Below the pieces are notes generated by a model that saw nothing but the letters and a program-made list of their open reading frames with translations, was not told the DNA's origin and made no database searches. Position numbers and translations under genes: made by a program. DNA of 64,000 nucleotides. It comes from Tepidaquicella sp964564635 (lineage in GTDB: Bacteria; Bacteroidota; Ignavibacteria; Tepidaquicellales; Tepidaquicellaceae). Location: assembly GCA_964564635.1 (NCBI GenBank), contig CAZMAR010000002.1, positions 434,001 to 498,000 on the forward strand, in the 5' to 3' direction. Of this stretch, positions 35,004-43,369 are shown one piece after another (position 1 is the stretch's first letter; each line of letters starts with the position of its first letter).

Positions 35004-36242
35004 CTACTTTTGATAATCTATTTTGTAAATAAGTATGAGACCTATAATAAGCAAAATACTTGCGGTGATAAATGACGAAGAAAAACTTTCTGTTTTTGTA
35101 TATAACATTTGGGAAATTCTACTCAGAAGAAAGCCACCAAGTCCCCAGGCGACGAACATAATGCCGTAGTTAATTCCGAAATTTTTCAAACCATACAATT
35201 CTTTTGTAATATGTGGAAATATTGCAAGATTTGTTCCATAAGCAAAACCAATTGATGTTGACAGTATTAACAGAACTGCAGGATGATGGGTATTAAAGTG
35301 TGTTATTATTGCAGAAATTAACATCATAATTAATTGAAATGTGAACATAATAAACAAAGTATTTTTACTGCCAATTTTATCTGATAATGCACCACCGGTT
35401 ATTCGGCCCGCAGCATTTCCAATTGCGATGATAATAACACCAAAGAAAGCAACATTTTGTAAACCAGTTTTGACTAAATCGTTGATAAAACTAAATACCA
35501 TAAGCCCCACCCCAGCACCTATGAAGTAAATAAACCAGACTTTATAAAAAACTGATGTCTTTAAAAAATCTCGAGGCGATTTTTCTGATTGCACATAAGT
35601 ATTTGCTGTTGAATTTAATTTTGTTGATGTTGGGATATAAGTTTCTGGTGGATTGGAAATAAAGAAAGAAAAAATTATAATAACACATAAAAATGCGATA
35701 CTGTAAAACAACATAGTAGTTTGTATTCCATATCTTGAAATAAGATAATCAGAAAGAGGTGCAATATAAACAGAAGAAAGAGCAAGACCAGAAACAATTA
35801 TTCCAGCAATAAGTCCAGTTTTTTCAGCGGGGAACCACTTTATTGCTGCGGGAGTAATAGATGCGTAGCAAAAAGCAACTCCGACTCCTAACAATACTCC
35901 GAAACCAATAGTCCAAATAAAATAATCTGTAAATTGTGATAAAAGGAAAAGCCCAGAGCTAACAAGAATTCCTCCAATAATAATTGCAGTTCTTGGTCCT
36001 GTTTTATCTTGAATTTTTCCAGTAATGGTCATAGCAAAGGAGAAAACAAGTACTGATACAGAATAGGGGTCATTCAAAGAAGATAATGACCAATCAAAAG
36101 TGTTTTCTGTTCCGCTTTTAATTATCCTTTCAATTTCCGATTTAAAAATACTCCAGGAGTATAATATTCCAAGCGAAATGCTAATTATAAAACCGGAAAT
36201 TGTAACTAACCATCCTTTGTTCTTTAGTTGCTTATCATTCAT
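35004..36242 (-). CDS. MFS transporter, oxalate/formate antiporter (OFA) family
   Basis: The 412-aa protein has 12 predicted transmembrane helices. It opens with KGWLVTISGFIISISLGILYSWSIF and contains ITGKIQDKTGPR (the MFS loop motif), PAAIKWFPAEKTGLIAGIIVSG, and ISNPPETY in the central region, all typical of the OFA branch. Family members exchange carboxylates such as oxalate/formate, but many have unknown substrates. It is transcribed alone on the minus strand, divergent from the PqqD gene group. Confidence 0.88.
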   Translation of the reverse strand: MNDKQLKNKGWLVTISGFIISISLGILYSWSIFKSEIERIIKSGTENTFDWSLSSLNDPYSVSVLVFSFAMTITGKIQDKTGPRTAIIIGGILVSSGLFLLSQFTDYFIWTIGFGVLLGVGVAFCYASITPAAIKWFPAEKTGLIAGIIVSGLALSSVYIAPLSDYLISRYGIQTTMLFYSIAFLCVIIIFSFFISNPPETYIPTSTKLNSTANTYVQSEKSPRDFLKTSVFYKVWFIYFIGAGVGLMVFSFINDLVKTGLQNVAFFGVIIIAIGNAAGRITGGALSDKIGSKNTLFIMFTFQLIMMLISAIITHFNTHHPAVLLILSTSIGFAYGTNLAIFPHITKELYGLKNFGINYGIMFVAWGLGGFLLSRISQMLYTKTESFSSSFITASILLIIGLILIYKIDYQK

Positions 36243-36550
36243 TTATATTTTATATTTAAAAATTGAATGTAAAATAAAGTTATACAAACTATATTTTTTT
36301 AAATAAATAATATATTCATTTAGTTTTTTTTTTAATTAATAAAATTTTTATGTAAATGACTTTTAAATAAATTAATACGATTTTATCAAGTAAATTTTGC
36401 TTAATATTCGTCAAAATTAGCGAAAAAAAAGATTGTAAAATTTTTATAATATTATTATATTAAATAAATAATGAAAACATAAGTATTTAATATGTTTACA
36501 GTGATATTTTTATTTGGTATAAAATTTGCAATTTAAAATAAAAAATTATT
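36243..36550. other. AT-rich divergent intergenic region
   Basis: This 308-bp stretch separates the MFS transporter gene (minus) from the PqqD-like gene (plus). It is almost entirely A/T, with many possible -10-like words and no palindrome or hairpin that stands out. It must hold both promoters, but I cannot place them. Confidence 0.45.
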
Positions 36551-36796
36551 ATGAAAATAAATAAAAAAATAGCATTCAGCGAAACAGGCTTTGTTTATGA
36601 CACCTCAACAGGTGATTCATATTCTCTAAACCCCATTGCTATTGAGATTATTGAATATATGAGAAAGGATACTGATTTAGAGGAGATAAAGAAAAAGTTA
36701 CTTGAGAAGTATGATGTTAGCAAAACTGTTCTTGAAAAGTCATTGAATGATTTTATTAATTCCTTAAAGACATTTAATATTTTAATAGATGAGTAA
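36551..36796 (+). CDS. PqqD-family (RRE-fold) protein
   Basis: The 81-aa protein has the PqqD-like pattern: a short beta hairpin (IAFSETGFVYDTSTGDSYSL), NPIAIEIIEYM, then helices with DLEEIKKKLLEKYDV and a final helix NDFINSLKTFNIL. PqqD proteins bind peptides or carrier domains and hand them to modifying enzymes, and the same fold is the RiPP recognition element. Its stop overlaps the start of the ATP-grasp gene by 8 bp, so the two proteins are translated together. No obvious short precursor peptide is seen next to it. Confidence 0.82.
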   Translation: MKINKKIAFSETGFVYDTSTGDSYSLNPIAIEIIEYMRKDTDLEEIKKKLLEKYDVSKTVLEKSLNDFINSLKTFNILIDE

Positions 36797-37838
36797 GAAG
36801 AAAAAGATAACAATTGCTGCAACAGGGTTGAACAATACAGATAATCCCGGTCCAGGGATACCATTTATTCGTGGGGTGCTTGATTCAGAATATTTTGATG
36901 CAAGAATTATAGGATTAGCTTATGAAAATCTTGAGCCTGGTATTTATATGCATAACTTAGTTAAGAAGTCTTACCATATTCCTTATCCAACAGCTGGTTC
37001 TGATGTTTTAATCAAAAGATTGGAGTATATAAATAGTATTGAACACATTGATGTGCTAATTCCGAATTTTGATGCTGAACTTTATACTTTTATGAAAGCA
37101 TCTGATAAGCTCGAAGAGATGGGAGTAAAAACATTCCTTCCGACATTAGAACAGTACGAGGAGCGACATAAATCCAATCTTCCTGAGTTTGGTAAGAAAT
37201 ATGGAATCAAAGTACCCGAGAGTAGAGCAATATTTTCAGAGAGGGAATTAAATGGTATTGAAAAAATTATTAAATATCCTTTCTATGTAAAAGGGAAATT
37301 TTATGAGGCGGAACTCGCATATAATAAAGAACAGGCAATTACATATATGCGAAAAATTTCTGCTAAATGGGGTTTTCCAATTATTATACAACAATATGTA
37401 TCAGGAACAGAAGTTAATGTTGTTGCTCTTGGTGATGGAAAGGGAAACACTATTGGTGCGGTCCCCATGAGGAAATTGTACATTACTGATAAAGGAAAAG
37501 CATGGGCGGGTATAACTTTAGCAGATGATAATTTAATCAAGATGACAAAGAAATTGATTAAGCAGTCCAGATGGAGAGGGGGAATGGAACTGGAAATAAT
37601 TCGTTCAAAAAATAATGAATACTATCTGGTAGAAATTAATCCACGTTTACCTGCCTGGGTATATCTTTCAGTTGGAGCAGGGCAGAATTTACCCGAAGCA
37701 TTAGTTAAACTTGCTCTTGGAATTGAAGTAAAACCATTCAGGAAATATAAGATAGGAAAGATTTTTATAAGGTATTCTTTTGATTTAATTACGGATATTG
37801 AAGAGTTTAAAAAACTATCTTTATACGCAGAATTATAA
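36789..37838 (+). CDS. ATP-grasp ligase (carbamoyl-phosphate-synthase-like fold)
   Basis: The 349-aa protein has an N-terminal Rossmann-type domain (ITIAATGLNNTDNPGPG) and an ATP-grasp domain: KYPFYVKGKFYEAELAYN, IIIQQYVSGTEVNVVALG, and the Mg-binding MELEIIRSKNNEYYLVEINPRLPAW. The EINPR motif confirms a functional metal site. Enzymes of this fold join a carboxylate to an amine or other nucleophile through an acyl-phosphate. It overlaps the PqqD gene and is followed after 12 bp by the PLP decarboxylase gene. The acceptor is unknown; peptide or amino-acid ligation is inference. Confidence 0.87.
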   Translation: MSKKKKITIAATGLNNTDNPGPGIPFIRGVLDSEYFDARIIGLAYENLEPGIYMHNLVKKSYHIPYPTAGSDVLIKRLEYINSIEHIDVLIPNFDAELYTFMKASDKLEEMGVKTFLPTLEQYEERHKSNLPEFGKKYGIKVPESRAIFSERELNGIEKIIKYPFYVKGKFYEAELAYNKEQAITYMRKISAKWGFPIIIQQYVSGTEVNVVALGDGKGNTIGAVPMRKLYITDKGKAWAGITLADDNLIKMTKKLIKQSRWRGGMELEIIRSKNNEYYLVEINPRLPAWVYLSVGAGQNLPEALVKLALGIEVKPFRKYKIGKIFIRYSFDLITDIEEFKKLSLYAEL

Positions 37839-37850
37839 AATTTAAAAAAT

Positions 37851-39212
37851 ATGAAAACAAAAAAATTAACTTTTGAAAGACCAATTATAAAGAAAATTAG
37901 CATAGGAATCTCAAGTAAGTTTGGTACAAGAACAGAATTTGAACCAATAACACATATTGATAACATACCGGTTAAAGAGCTGGTAAGAGAATATGGCTCA
38001 CCACTTTTCGTTGTTTCAGAAAAGACAATAAGAGATACTTTTTCAGAGGCAAAGCGCGCGTTTGAAACACGCTATCCGAAAGTTCAGTTTGCCTGGTCAT
38101 ATAAGACCAATTATTTAAATGCAATTTGTAATATTTTTCATCAGGAAGGTTCGTGGGCAGAGGTTGTTTCTGGATTTGAGTATGAGAAAGCAATTTTGAA
38201 TGGTGTTCCAGGAAATAAAATTATTTTTAATGGTCCACATAAAACAGAAGAAGATTTAAATAAAGCAATTGAAAATGGTTCTTATATTCATATTGACCAT
38301 TTTGATGAACTTTTTACATTATTAGAAATTGCAGACAAACATAAAAAGAAACCAAAAGTTGCAATCAGAGTAAATATGGATACAGGCATTTATCCAATGT
38401 GGGATAGGTTCGGTTTTAATTATGAAAATGGTGAAGCATGGGAGGCATTAAATAGAATTATGTTGAGTAAAAAGTTAACACTTGTTGGAATTCATACTCA
38501 TATTGGTACTTTCATTCTGTCACCTTCTGCATATAGCGTTGCTGCATCAAAACTTGCGGATTTGGCAGTTAGTCTTAAAAGGAAATTTAATCATAGTATT
38601 GGATATATTGATATCGGAGGTGGCTTTTCTTCAAAAAATACATTGAAAGGTTCATATCTGACTGGGGTAGATGTTTCACCTTCTTTTGATGATTTTGCGG
38701 AAGCGATTACTACGGCATTAATTAATTCTCAAATTGAGCCGACCAATCTTCCTGTATTAATTCTTGAAACAGGAAGAGCATTGATTGACGACGCAGGTAG
38801 TTTGATTGGAACTGTTATTGCAAATAAAAAGCTTTCCGATGGCAGAAATGCTACTATACTTGATATTGGTGTAAACATTCTTTTCACTTCCTTCTGGTAT
38901 GAACATAAAGTGACACCTGCTCAAGAATTTTCTCAACATTCAGAAAACACCGCTCTCTATGGTCCTTTATGTATGAATATTGATCAGCTGAGAGAATCTA
39001 TTTCTTTACCGCCTTTGAAGAAAGGGGATAATGTTGTTATTAGCAGAATAGGTGCCTATAATATGACCCAATGGATGCAATTTATTACTTTAAGGCCAAA
39101 AGTAGTTTTAATTTCTACTAAAGGCGATGTTCACATTATCAGGAAAAATGAAACAACGGAACTAATTAATTCAGTTGAATCTGTTCCAGAGTATTTGAAA
39201 TTGAAGAAATAA
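37851..39212 (+). CDS. Fold-type III PLP-dependent decarboxylase (LysA-like)
   Basis: The 453-aa protein has the alanine-racemase-type barrel with the PLP lysine Lys85 in FAWSYKTN, HTHIGTF, the phosphate-binding GGGFSS, ETGRALID and the C-terminal GAYNMTQW. Cys374 lies in YGPLCMNID. Diaminopimelate decarboxylases have CES at this point, with the Glu contacting the distal group of the substrate. Here it is CMN, so lysine synthesis is unlikely, and the loop looks more like those of decarboxylases acting on carrier- or pathway-specific substrates. An N-terminal extension of about 40 residues precedes the barrel. It follows the ATP-grasp gene after 12 bp. Confidence 0.85.
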   Translation: MKTKKLTFERPIIKKISIGISSKFGTRTEFEPITHIDNIPVKELVREYGSPLFVVSEKTIRDTFSEAKRAFETRYPKVQFAWSYKTNYLNAICNIFHQEGSWAEVVSGFEYEKAILNGVPGNKIIFNGPHKTEEDLNKAIENGSYIHIDHFDELFTLLEIADKHKKKPKVAIRVNMDTGIYPMWDRFGFNYENGEAWEALNRIMLSKKLTLVGIHTHIGTFILSPSAYSVAASKLADLAVSLKRKFNHSIGYIDIGGGFSSKNTLKGSYLTGVDVSPSFDDFAEAITTALINSQIEPTNLPVLILETGRALIDDAGSLIGTVIANKKLSDGRNATILDIGVNILFTSFWYEHKVTPAQEFSQHSENTALYGPLCMNIDQLRESISLPPLKKGDNVVISRIGAYNMTQWMQFITLRPKVVLISTKGDVHIIRKNETTELINSVESVPEYLKLKK

Positions 39213-39224
39213 TATTATATATCT

Positions 39225-41414
39225 TTGAGCTTTAGAGAACATATAAAAGCCATTCTGAATAGTTATTCAATTATTTTCTTTTCCGATAAAGTATTATTTG
39301 CAATAATAATTTTAGCTATTACTTTTCTTGAACCTTTTTCGGGATTATGTGGGCTGATAGCTTTAATAACCGCAAATATAACTGCTGATTTACTTGGTTT
39401 TGATAAGTTCAGTATAAAAAAAGGCTATTATGGTTTTAATTCACTTTTGCTTGGGATAGGTATAAGTATAGGACTTGAAGCAAGTTGGATTTTAATTTTA
39501 TTGATTATATTAAGTTCTATCTTTTGCTTTTTTATTACAATAGGGTTGGAGAATGTTCTTGCTAAATATTCTTTACCTTATTTAAGTTTACCTTTTCTAT
39601 TTTCTTTTTGGTTGCTTTCTCTTGCAATAAGAGAAGTAAATTTAATTCAGATTGCTAACAGAGATATATATTTTATAAATTATATTTATAATATTGGAGG
39701 TCAGGATTTACTGGATAAATATATGTGGCTTCGTAGTTTTGAAGTTGTTAAATCTATTAGAGTTTTTTTCTCTTCCCTTGGATCAATTATTTTCTTTCCG
39801 CATAAAGTATTTGCTGGAGTTCTTATCGCAATAGGTTTGCTTTATTATTCAAGAATCTCTTTCACTTTATCTTTAATCGGCTATTTTTCTGTCTATTACT
39901 TCTTTAATTTAATAGGTTTGAATTATCCTGAATTAGTATTTTCTTATGTTGGATTTAATTTTATTCTTACTGCAATTGCAATCGGTGGATATTTCTTGAT
40001 TCCTTCTCCTTCTTCTTATCTCTGGGCAATAATTCTTACCCCTGTTACTGCAATAATTTTTCTTGCTACCAATAAGATTTTTGCTTCTGTAGGATTAATT
40101 GTTTACTCATTACCTTTTATTATGACTGTTTTGCTGTTTTTACTTGTGATTAAGTCAAGATTTTACAAATCTGCAAAACTATCAGAAGTTTATGTGCAAA
40201 TGAATTCCCCTGAGGTTAATTTGTATAATTTTGTAAACAATAATCATCGATATAGGAATCAGGTCTTTTATTCAATTAGATTACCATTCTATGGTGAGTG
40301 GGTTGTATCGCAATCATACGATGGAAAATTAACGCATAAAGATAAATGGAAATATGCTTATGATTTCGTGATTATTGATTCACATAGAAAGACATTTAAT
40401 AATCAGGGTCTCGCTCTTGAAGATTATTATTGCTACGATAAAGCGGTACTTGCTCCTGCTGATGGTTATGTTGAAGAGATAGTAGATGGAATTCCGGATA
40501 ATCCAATAGGTAAAGTAAATTTAGAGGAAAATTGGGGAAATACAATAATTATAAGACATGGAGAAGGATTTTATTCACAGATTAGTCATCTTAAGCCAGG
40601 ATCATTCAAAGTACAAAAAGGTTCTTATGTTAAAAGTGGTCAAATTATTGCCTCCTGTGGAAACTCAGGACGCTCTCCAGAGCCACATATACATTTTCAA
40701 ATGCAAGCAGTTCCCGTTGTAGGTGCTGAAACAATTGATTATCCATTTGGAATTTATTTAAATAGAGTTAACAATAAGTTAATATACAATTCTTATAATA
40801 GACCAAAACAAAATGAAATTGTTTCTAATCTTGAGGTAAATGAATTTATGAAAAATTCATTTAGTCTTGCACCAGGAAAAAAGCTTGAGTTTGAATATGA
40901 AGAAAAAGGAAAGAAAAGAAAAGTAATCTGGGAGGTATTTACAGATATATATAACATTTCTTATATTTACTGTAAAGAGACAAACTCTTATGCTTATTTT
41001 TCTAATGATAATAGAGTATTCTATTTTTATAATTTTGTTGGAAGTAAGAAATCATTACTTTACTACTTCTTTCTTGCATTCTATAAGGTACCGCTTGGAT
41101 TTTATCAAAATTTAGAAGTTGAGGATACAGTTGCGATACATCATATATATAATAATGTAGGACTCATATTGCAGGATTTTGTAGCGCCGTTTTATCTGTT
41201 TCTAAAGGGAGATTATAAACTTTATTATGAAAGCATAAATGATGAGATTACCCCGACAAGTATGATACTTCAGTCTGAAATAATTAAATCATTTTTTAAA
41301 AAAGAAACAAAAAAATATACTTTTAATATTGAAATATCTACACGAGGAATTTGTTATTTTAAAATTAATTTTAAAAATAAATTAATTGTAGCAAATTGTA
41401 TAAAAGAAGAATAA
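39225..41414 (+). CDS. Urea-transporter-like membrane domain fused to M23 peptidase-like domain
   Basis: The TTG-initiated 729-aa protein has an N-terminal urea-transporter-like membrane region (about 1-310, some ten helices; LEPFSGLCGLIALITANI, KKGYYGFNSLLLGIG). An M23/LytM-like domain follows (about 345-510), then a C-terminal beta-rich tail. In the M23 part the second ligand Asp380 (KYAYDF), His455 (ISHLKPG) and the HxH pair His488/His490 (EPHIHFQ) are present. The first Zn-ligand His, expected four residues before Asp380, is Lys376. The enzyme may thus be inactive or use another ligand. It starts 12 bp after the decarboxylase gene and overlaps the next gene. Confidence 0.78.
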   Translation: MSFREHIKAILNSYSIIFFSDKVLFAIIILAITFLEPFSGLCGLIALITANITADLLGFDKFSIKKGYYGFNSLLLGIGISIGLEASWILILLIILSSIFCFFITIGLENVLAKYSLPYLSLPFLFSFWLLSLAIREVNLIQIANRDIYFINYIYNIGGQDLLDKYMWLRSFEVVKSIRVFFSSLGSIIFFPHKVFAGVLIAIGLLYYSRISFTLSLIGYFSVYYFFNLIGLNYPELVFSYVGFNFILTAIAIGGYFLIPSPSSYLWAIILTPVTAIIFLATNKIFASVGLIVYSLPFIMTVLLFLLVIKSRFYKSAKLSEVYVQMNSPEVNLYNFVNNNHRYRNQVFYSIRLPFYGEWVVSQSYDGKLTHKDKWKYAYDFVIIDSHRKTFNNQGLALEDYYCYDKAVLAPADGYVEEIVDGIPDNPIGKVNLEENWGNTIIIRHGEGFYSQISHLKPGSFKVQKGSYVKSGQIIASCGNSGRSPEPHIHFQMQAVPVVGAETIDYPFGIYLNRVNNKLIYNSYNRPKQNEIVSNLEVNEFMKNSFSLAPGKKLEFEYEEKGKKRKVIWEVFTDIYNISYIYCKETNSYAYFSNDNRVFYFYNFVGSKKSLLYYFFLAFYKVPLGFYQNLEVEDTVAIHHIYNNVGLILQDFVAPFYLFLKGDYKLYYESINDEITPTSMILQSEIIKSFFKKETKKYTFNIEISTRGICYFKINFKNKLIVANCIKEE

Positions 41415-42727
41415 TATTTATTTTATTTTTCATTGTTTACAGTTTTTCCTTCTCTCAAGAAGTAAAATATGATAAGACTGTTGATACAAAAACTTATGAA
41501 CTTTTTGTCAACAAAAAATACGAAGAAATGTTGATAATTGCTGATAGTGCTTTCGATGCAGGAATTGATTTTTACTATTTAAGAATGAGAGCCGGTATTG
41601 CTTATTATGATGATAAAAACTATATGTCTGCTATACCACATTTTCAGAAAGCATTAATGTTTAATGGGAACGATACTATAGGAAAGGAGTATTTATACTA
41701 TTCGTATTTATTTTCAGGATTAAATACAGATGCGAATGTTTTAGCCAGAGATTTTCCTTCGAATTTGAAAAATAAAGTAGGATATAGAAAACCTGAATTT
41801 ATTAAAGGTTTGTATACAGAAGGAGGGTATCTTTATAATGGAGAATATGATGAGAATAAAGATAAAAAAATAACCGGCAATCAACAAGTTTTAGGTGAGG
41901 AAAAGCTTCCAAAGAATGGAGTTTATTTTAATTTTAGTTTAATTCATAGTCTTGGAGAAAGAGTAATAGTGTTTCATGGATACTCTAATAATACATTTAA
42001 TTTTTTAAAGAGGTTTGAAATTCAGCCAAATTCCTATCGGAATTTTGATGTAAATATATCCCAAAATGAATATTATTTTAGTACAGGGGTGTATTTGGGA
42101 AAAGGTTTTAATTTGCTTGGTGCATTCCATTATTTAAATGTTAAGACAGAGGATATTAAAATAGAACCGAATAATAATTTTAGTAAATTAACTGAATCAT
42201 TTAACGATTATGTCTTTTCTTTTGAATTAGGAAAAAGGATTAACCATTTTGATTTTGGAATTTCTTCTGGAGTTTCACGATTAAATAATGCGGATCAATT
42301 GCAGAACTCTCTTTCTATTGTTTGGTATCCATTAGGGAATTTAAATTTATATTTTGTTAATAGTTATATTTTGCATTCAAATAAAGAAAAAGGAGAAAAA
42401 AATTACTTGACAAGATTTTTATATTATGCAAAAGTCGGATTTAAAATTACAGATGCTCTGTGGGTAGAGTCAAATTTTACTTCTGGTGATATCTACAATT
42501 ATTTTGAAAATTCTGCATTTATTGTTTACAATAACATAGAAAAAATAAAATATAAATATGAAATGACTTTTCTATTACCATTGTCTTTGAACTTCGAGCT
42601 TTCAATTAGATATCAATTTTATCCACAGGAAATGAAATTAATAAAATATACAAATCCTCAAACAACTGAAGAAATTGAAAATATTTCAATACATAAATTT
42701 ATAGGAGGTATAAAATGGACATTTTAA
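41396..42727 (+). CDS. Outer-membrane protein with N-terminal TPR-like and C-terminal beta-barrel-like regions
   Basis: The 443-aa protein starts at a TTG that overlaps the previous gene by 19 bp. A signal peptide (about 1-20) is followed by TPR-like helices (about 30-110: KYEEMLIIADSAFDAGIDFYY, MSAIPHFQKALMF). A long region of alternating strands (about 150-443) ends in an aromatic IGGIKWTF, the usual outer-membrane barrel C-terminus. I do not recognise a named family. The overlap with both neighbours places it firmly in the 36.5-43.4 kb operon, probably as its outer-membrane component. Confidence 0.75.
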   Translation: MYKRRIIFILFFIVYSFSFSQEVKYDKTVDTKTYELFVNKKYEEMLIIADSAFDAGIDFYYLRMRAGIAYYDDKNYMSAIPHFQKALMFNGNDTIGKEYLYYSYLFSGLNTDANVLARDFPSNLKNKVGYRKPEFIKGLYTEGGYLYNGEYDENKDKKITGNQQVLGEEKLPKNGVYFNFSLIHSLGERVIVFHGYSNNTFNFLKRFEIQPNSYRNFDVNISQNEYYFSTGVYLGKGFNLLGAFHYLNVKTEDIKIEPNNNFSKLTESFNDYVFSFELGKRINHFDFGISSGVSRLNNADQLQNSLSIVWYPLGNLNLYFVNSYILHSNKEKGEKNYLTRFLYYAKVGFKITDALWVESNFTSGDIYNYFENSAFIVYNNIEKIKYKYEMTFLLPLSLNFELSIRYQFYPQEMKLIKYTNPQTTEEIENISIHKFIGGIKWTF

Positions 42728-43362
42728 AAAACATTAAAAGATTAATTGTCTTTGTTGCAATTTTCGTTGTTGCAACAGGTATAAATGCTCAAAAAGAATC
42801 TTTAGTCCCTTATGATGATCTTCAGAATGCATTTAAACTGAGTTATAAATACGAATCAGAAGGAAATATTCCTTCTGCAATTGAAGCTCTAAAAAATGTA
42901 TATGTTGCAAATAATTACGAGATTAATTTAAGACTTGGTTGGTTATACTACCTTAACAAGCAATATTCAGAATCAATGAGTTATTATAAAATAGCGATGA
43001 ATATAATGCCTTATGCTATAGAAGCCAAGTTTGGATATGTGTATCCATTAAGTGCTGTAGAAGATTGGGATAAAGTTGCTGATACCTATCGTGAAATTTT
43101 AAAGATTGACCCGAACAATACGCTTGCACTATATAGACTTGGTTTAATTTATTACTACAAACCTGACTATAAAAGTGCATATGAGTGTTTTGAAAAAGTT
43201 GTAAATTTATATCCTTTCGATTACTATTCAAACCTTATGTTTGCCTGGACAAATTATCAACTTGGAAAAGGAAAAGAAGCAGAGGTGTTGTTTAAAAAAG
43301 TTCTATTAATTAGTCCTGATGATGCTTCAGCACTTGAAGGTTTGAATCTTTTAAAGAAATGA
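42715..43362 (+). CDS. Secreted TPR-repeat protein
   Basis: The 215-aa protein has a signal peptide (about 1-24, ending near INAQ) and four or five TPR units (about 40-205). Visible units include NLRLGWLYYLNKQYSESMSY, NTLALYRLGLIYYYKPDYKS and FDYYSNLMFAWTNYQLGKGK. TPRs mediate protein-protein contacts, so it may link periplasmic parts of the system. It overlaps the barrel gene by 13 bp and has a good AGGAGG site. It is the last gene of the block, 7 bp before the convergent Wzi-like gene. Confidence 0.82.
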   Translation: MDILKNIKRLIVFVAIFVVATGINAQKESLVPYDDLQNAFKLSYKYESEGNIPSAIEALKNVYVANNYEINLRLGWLYYLNKQYSESMSYYKIAMNIMPYAIEAKFGYVYPLSAVEDWDKVADTYREILKIDPNNTLALYRLGLIYYYKPDYKSAYECFEKVVNLYPFDYYSNLMFAWTNYQLGKGKEAEVLFKKVLLISPDDASALEGLNLLKK

Positions 43363-43369
43363 TTCTTTA

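Noticed and set aside
37301..37966. Minus-strand open frames in the ATP-grasp/decarboxylase region as a possible precursor peptide
   Set aside because: They lie entirely antisense to confident genes and show no leader-core pattern.
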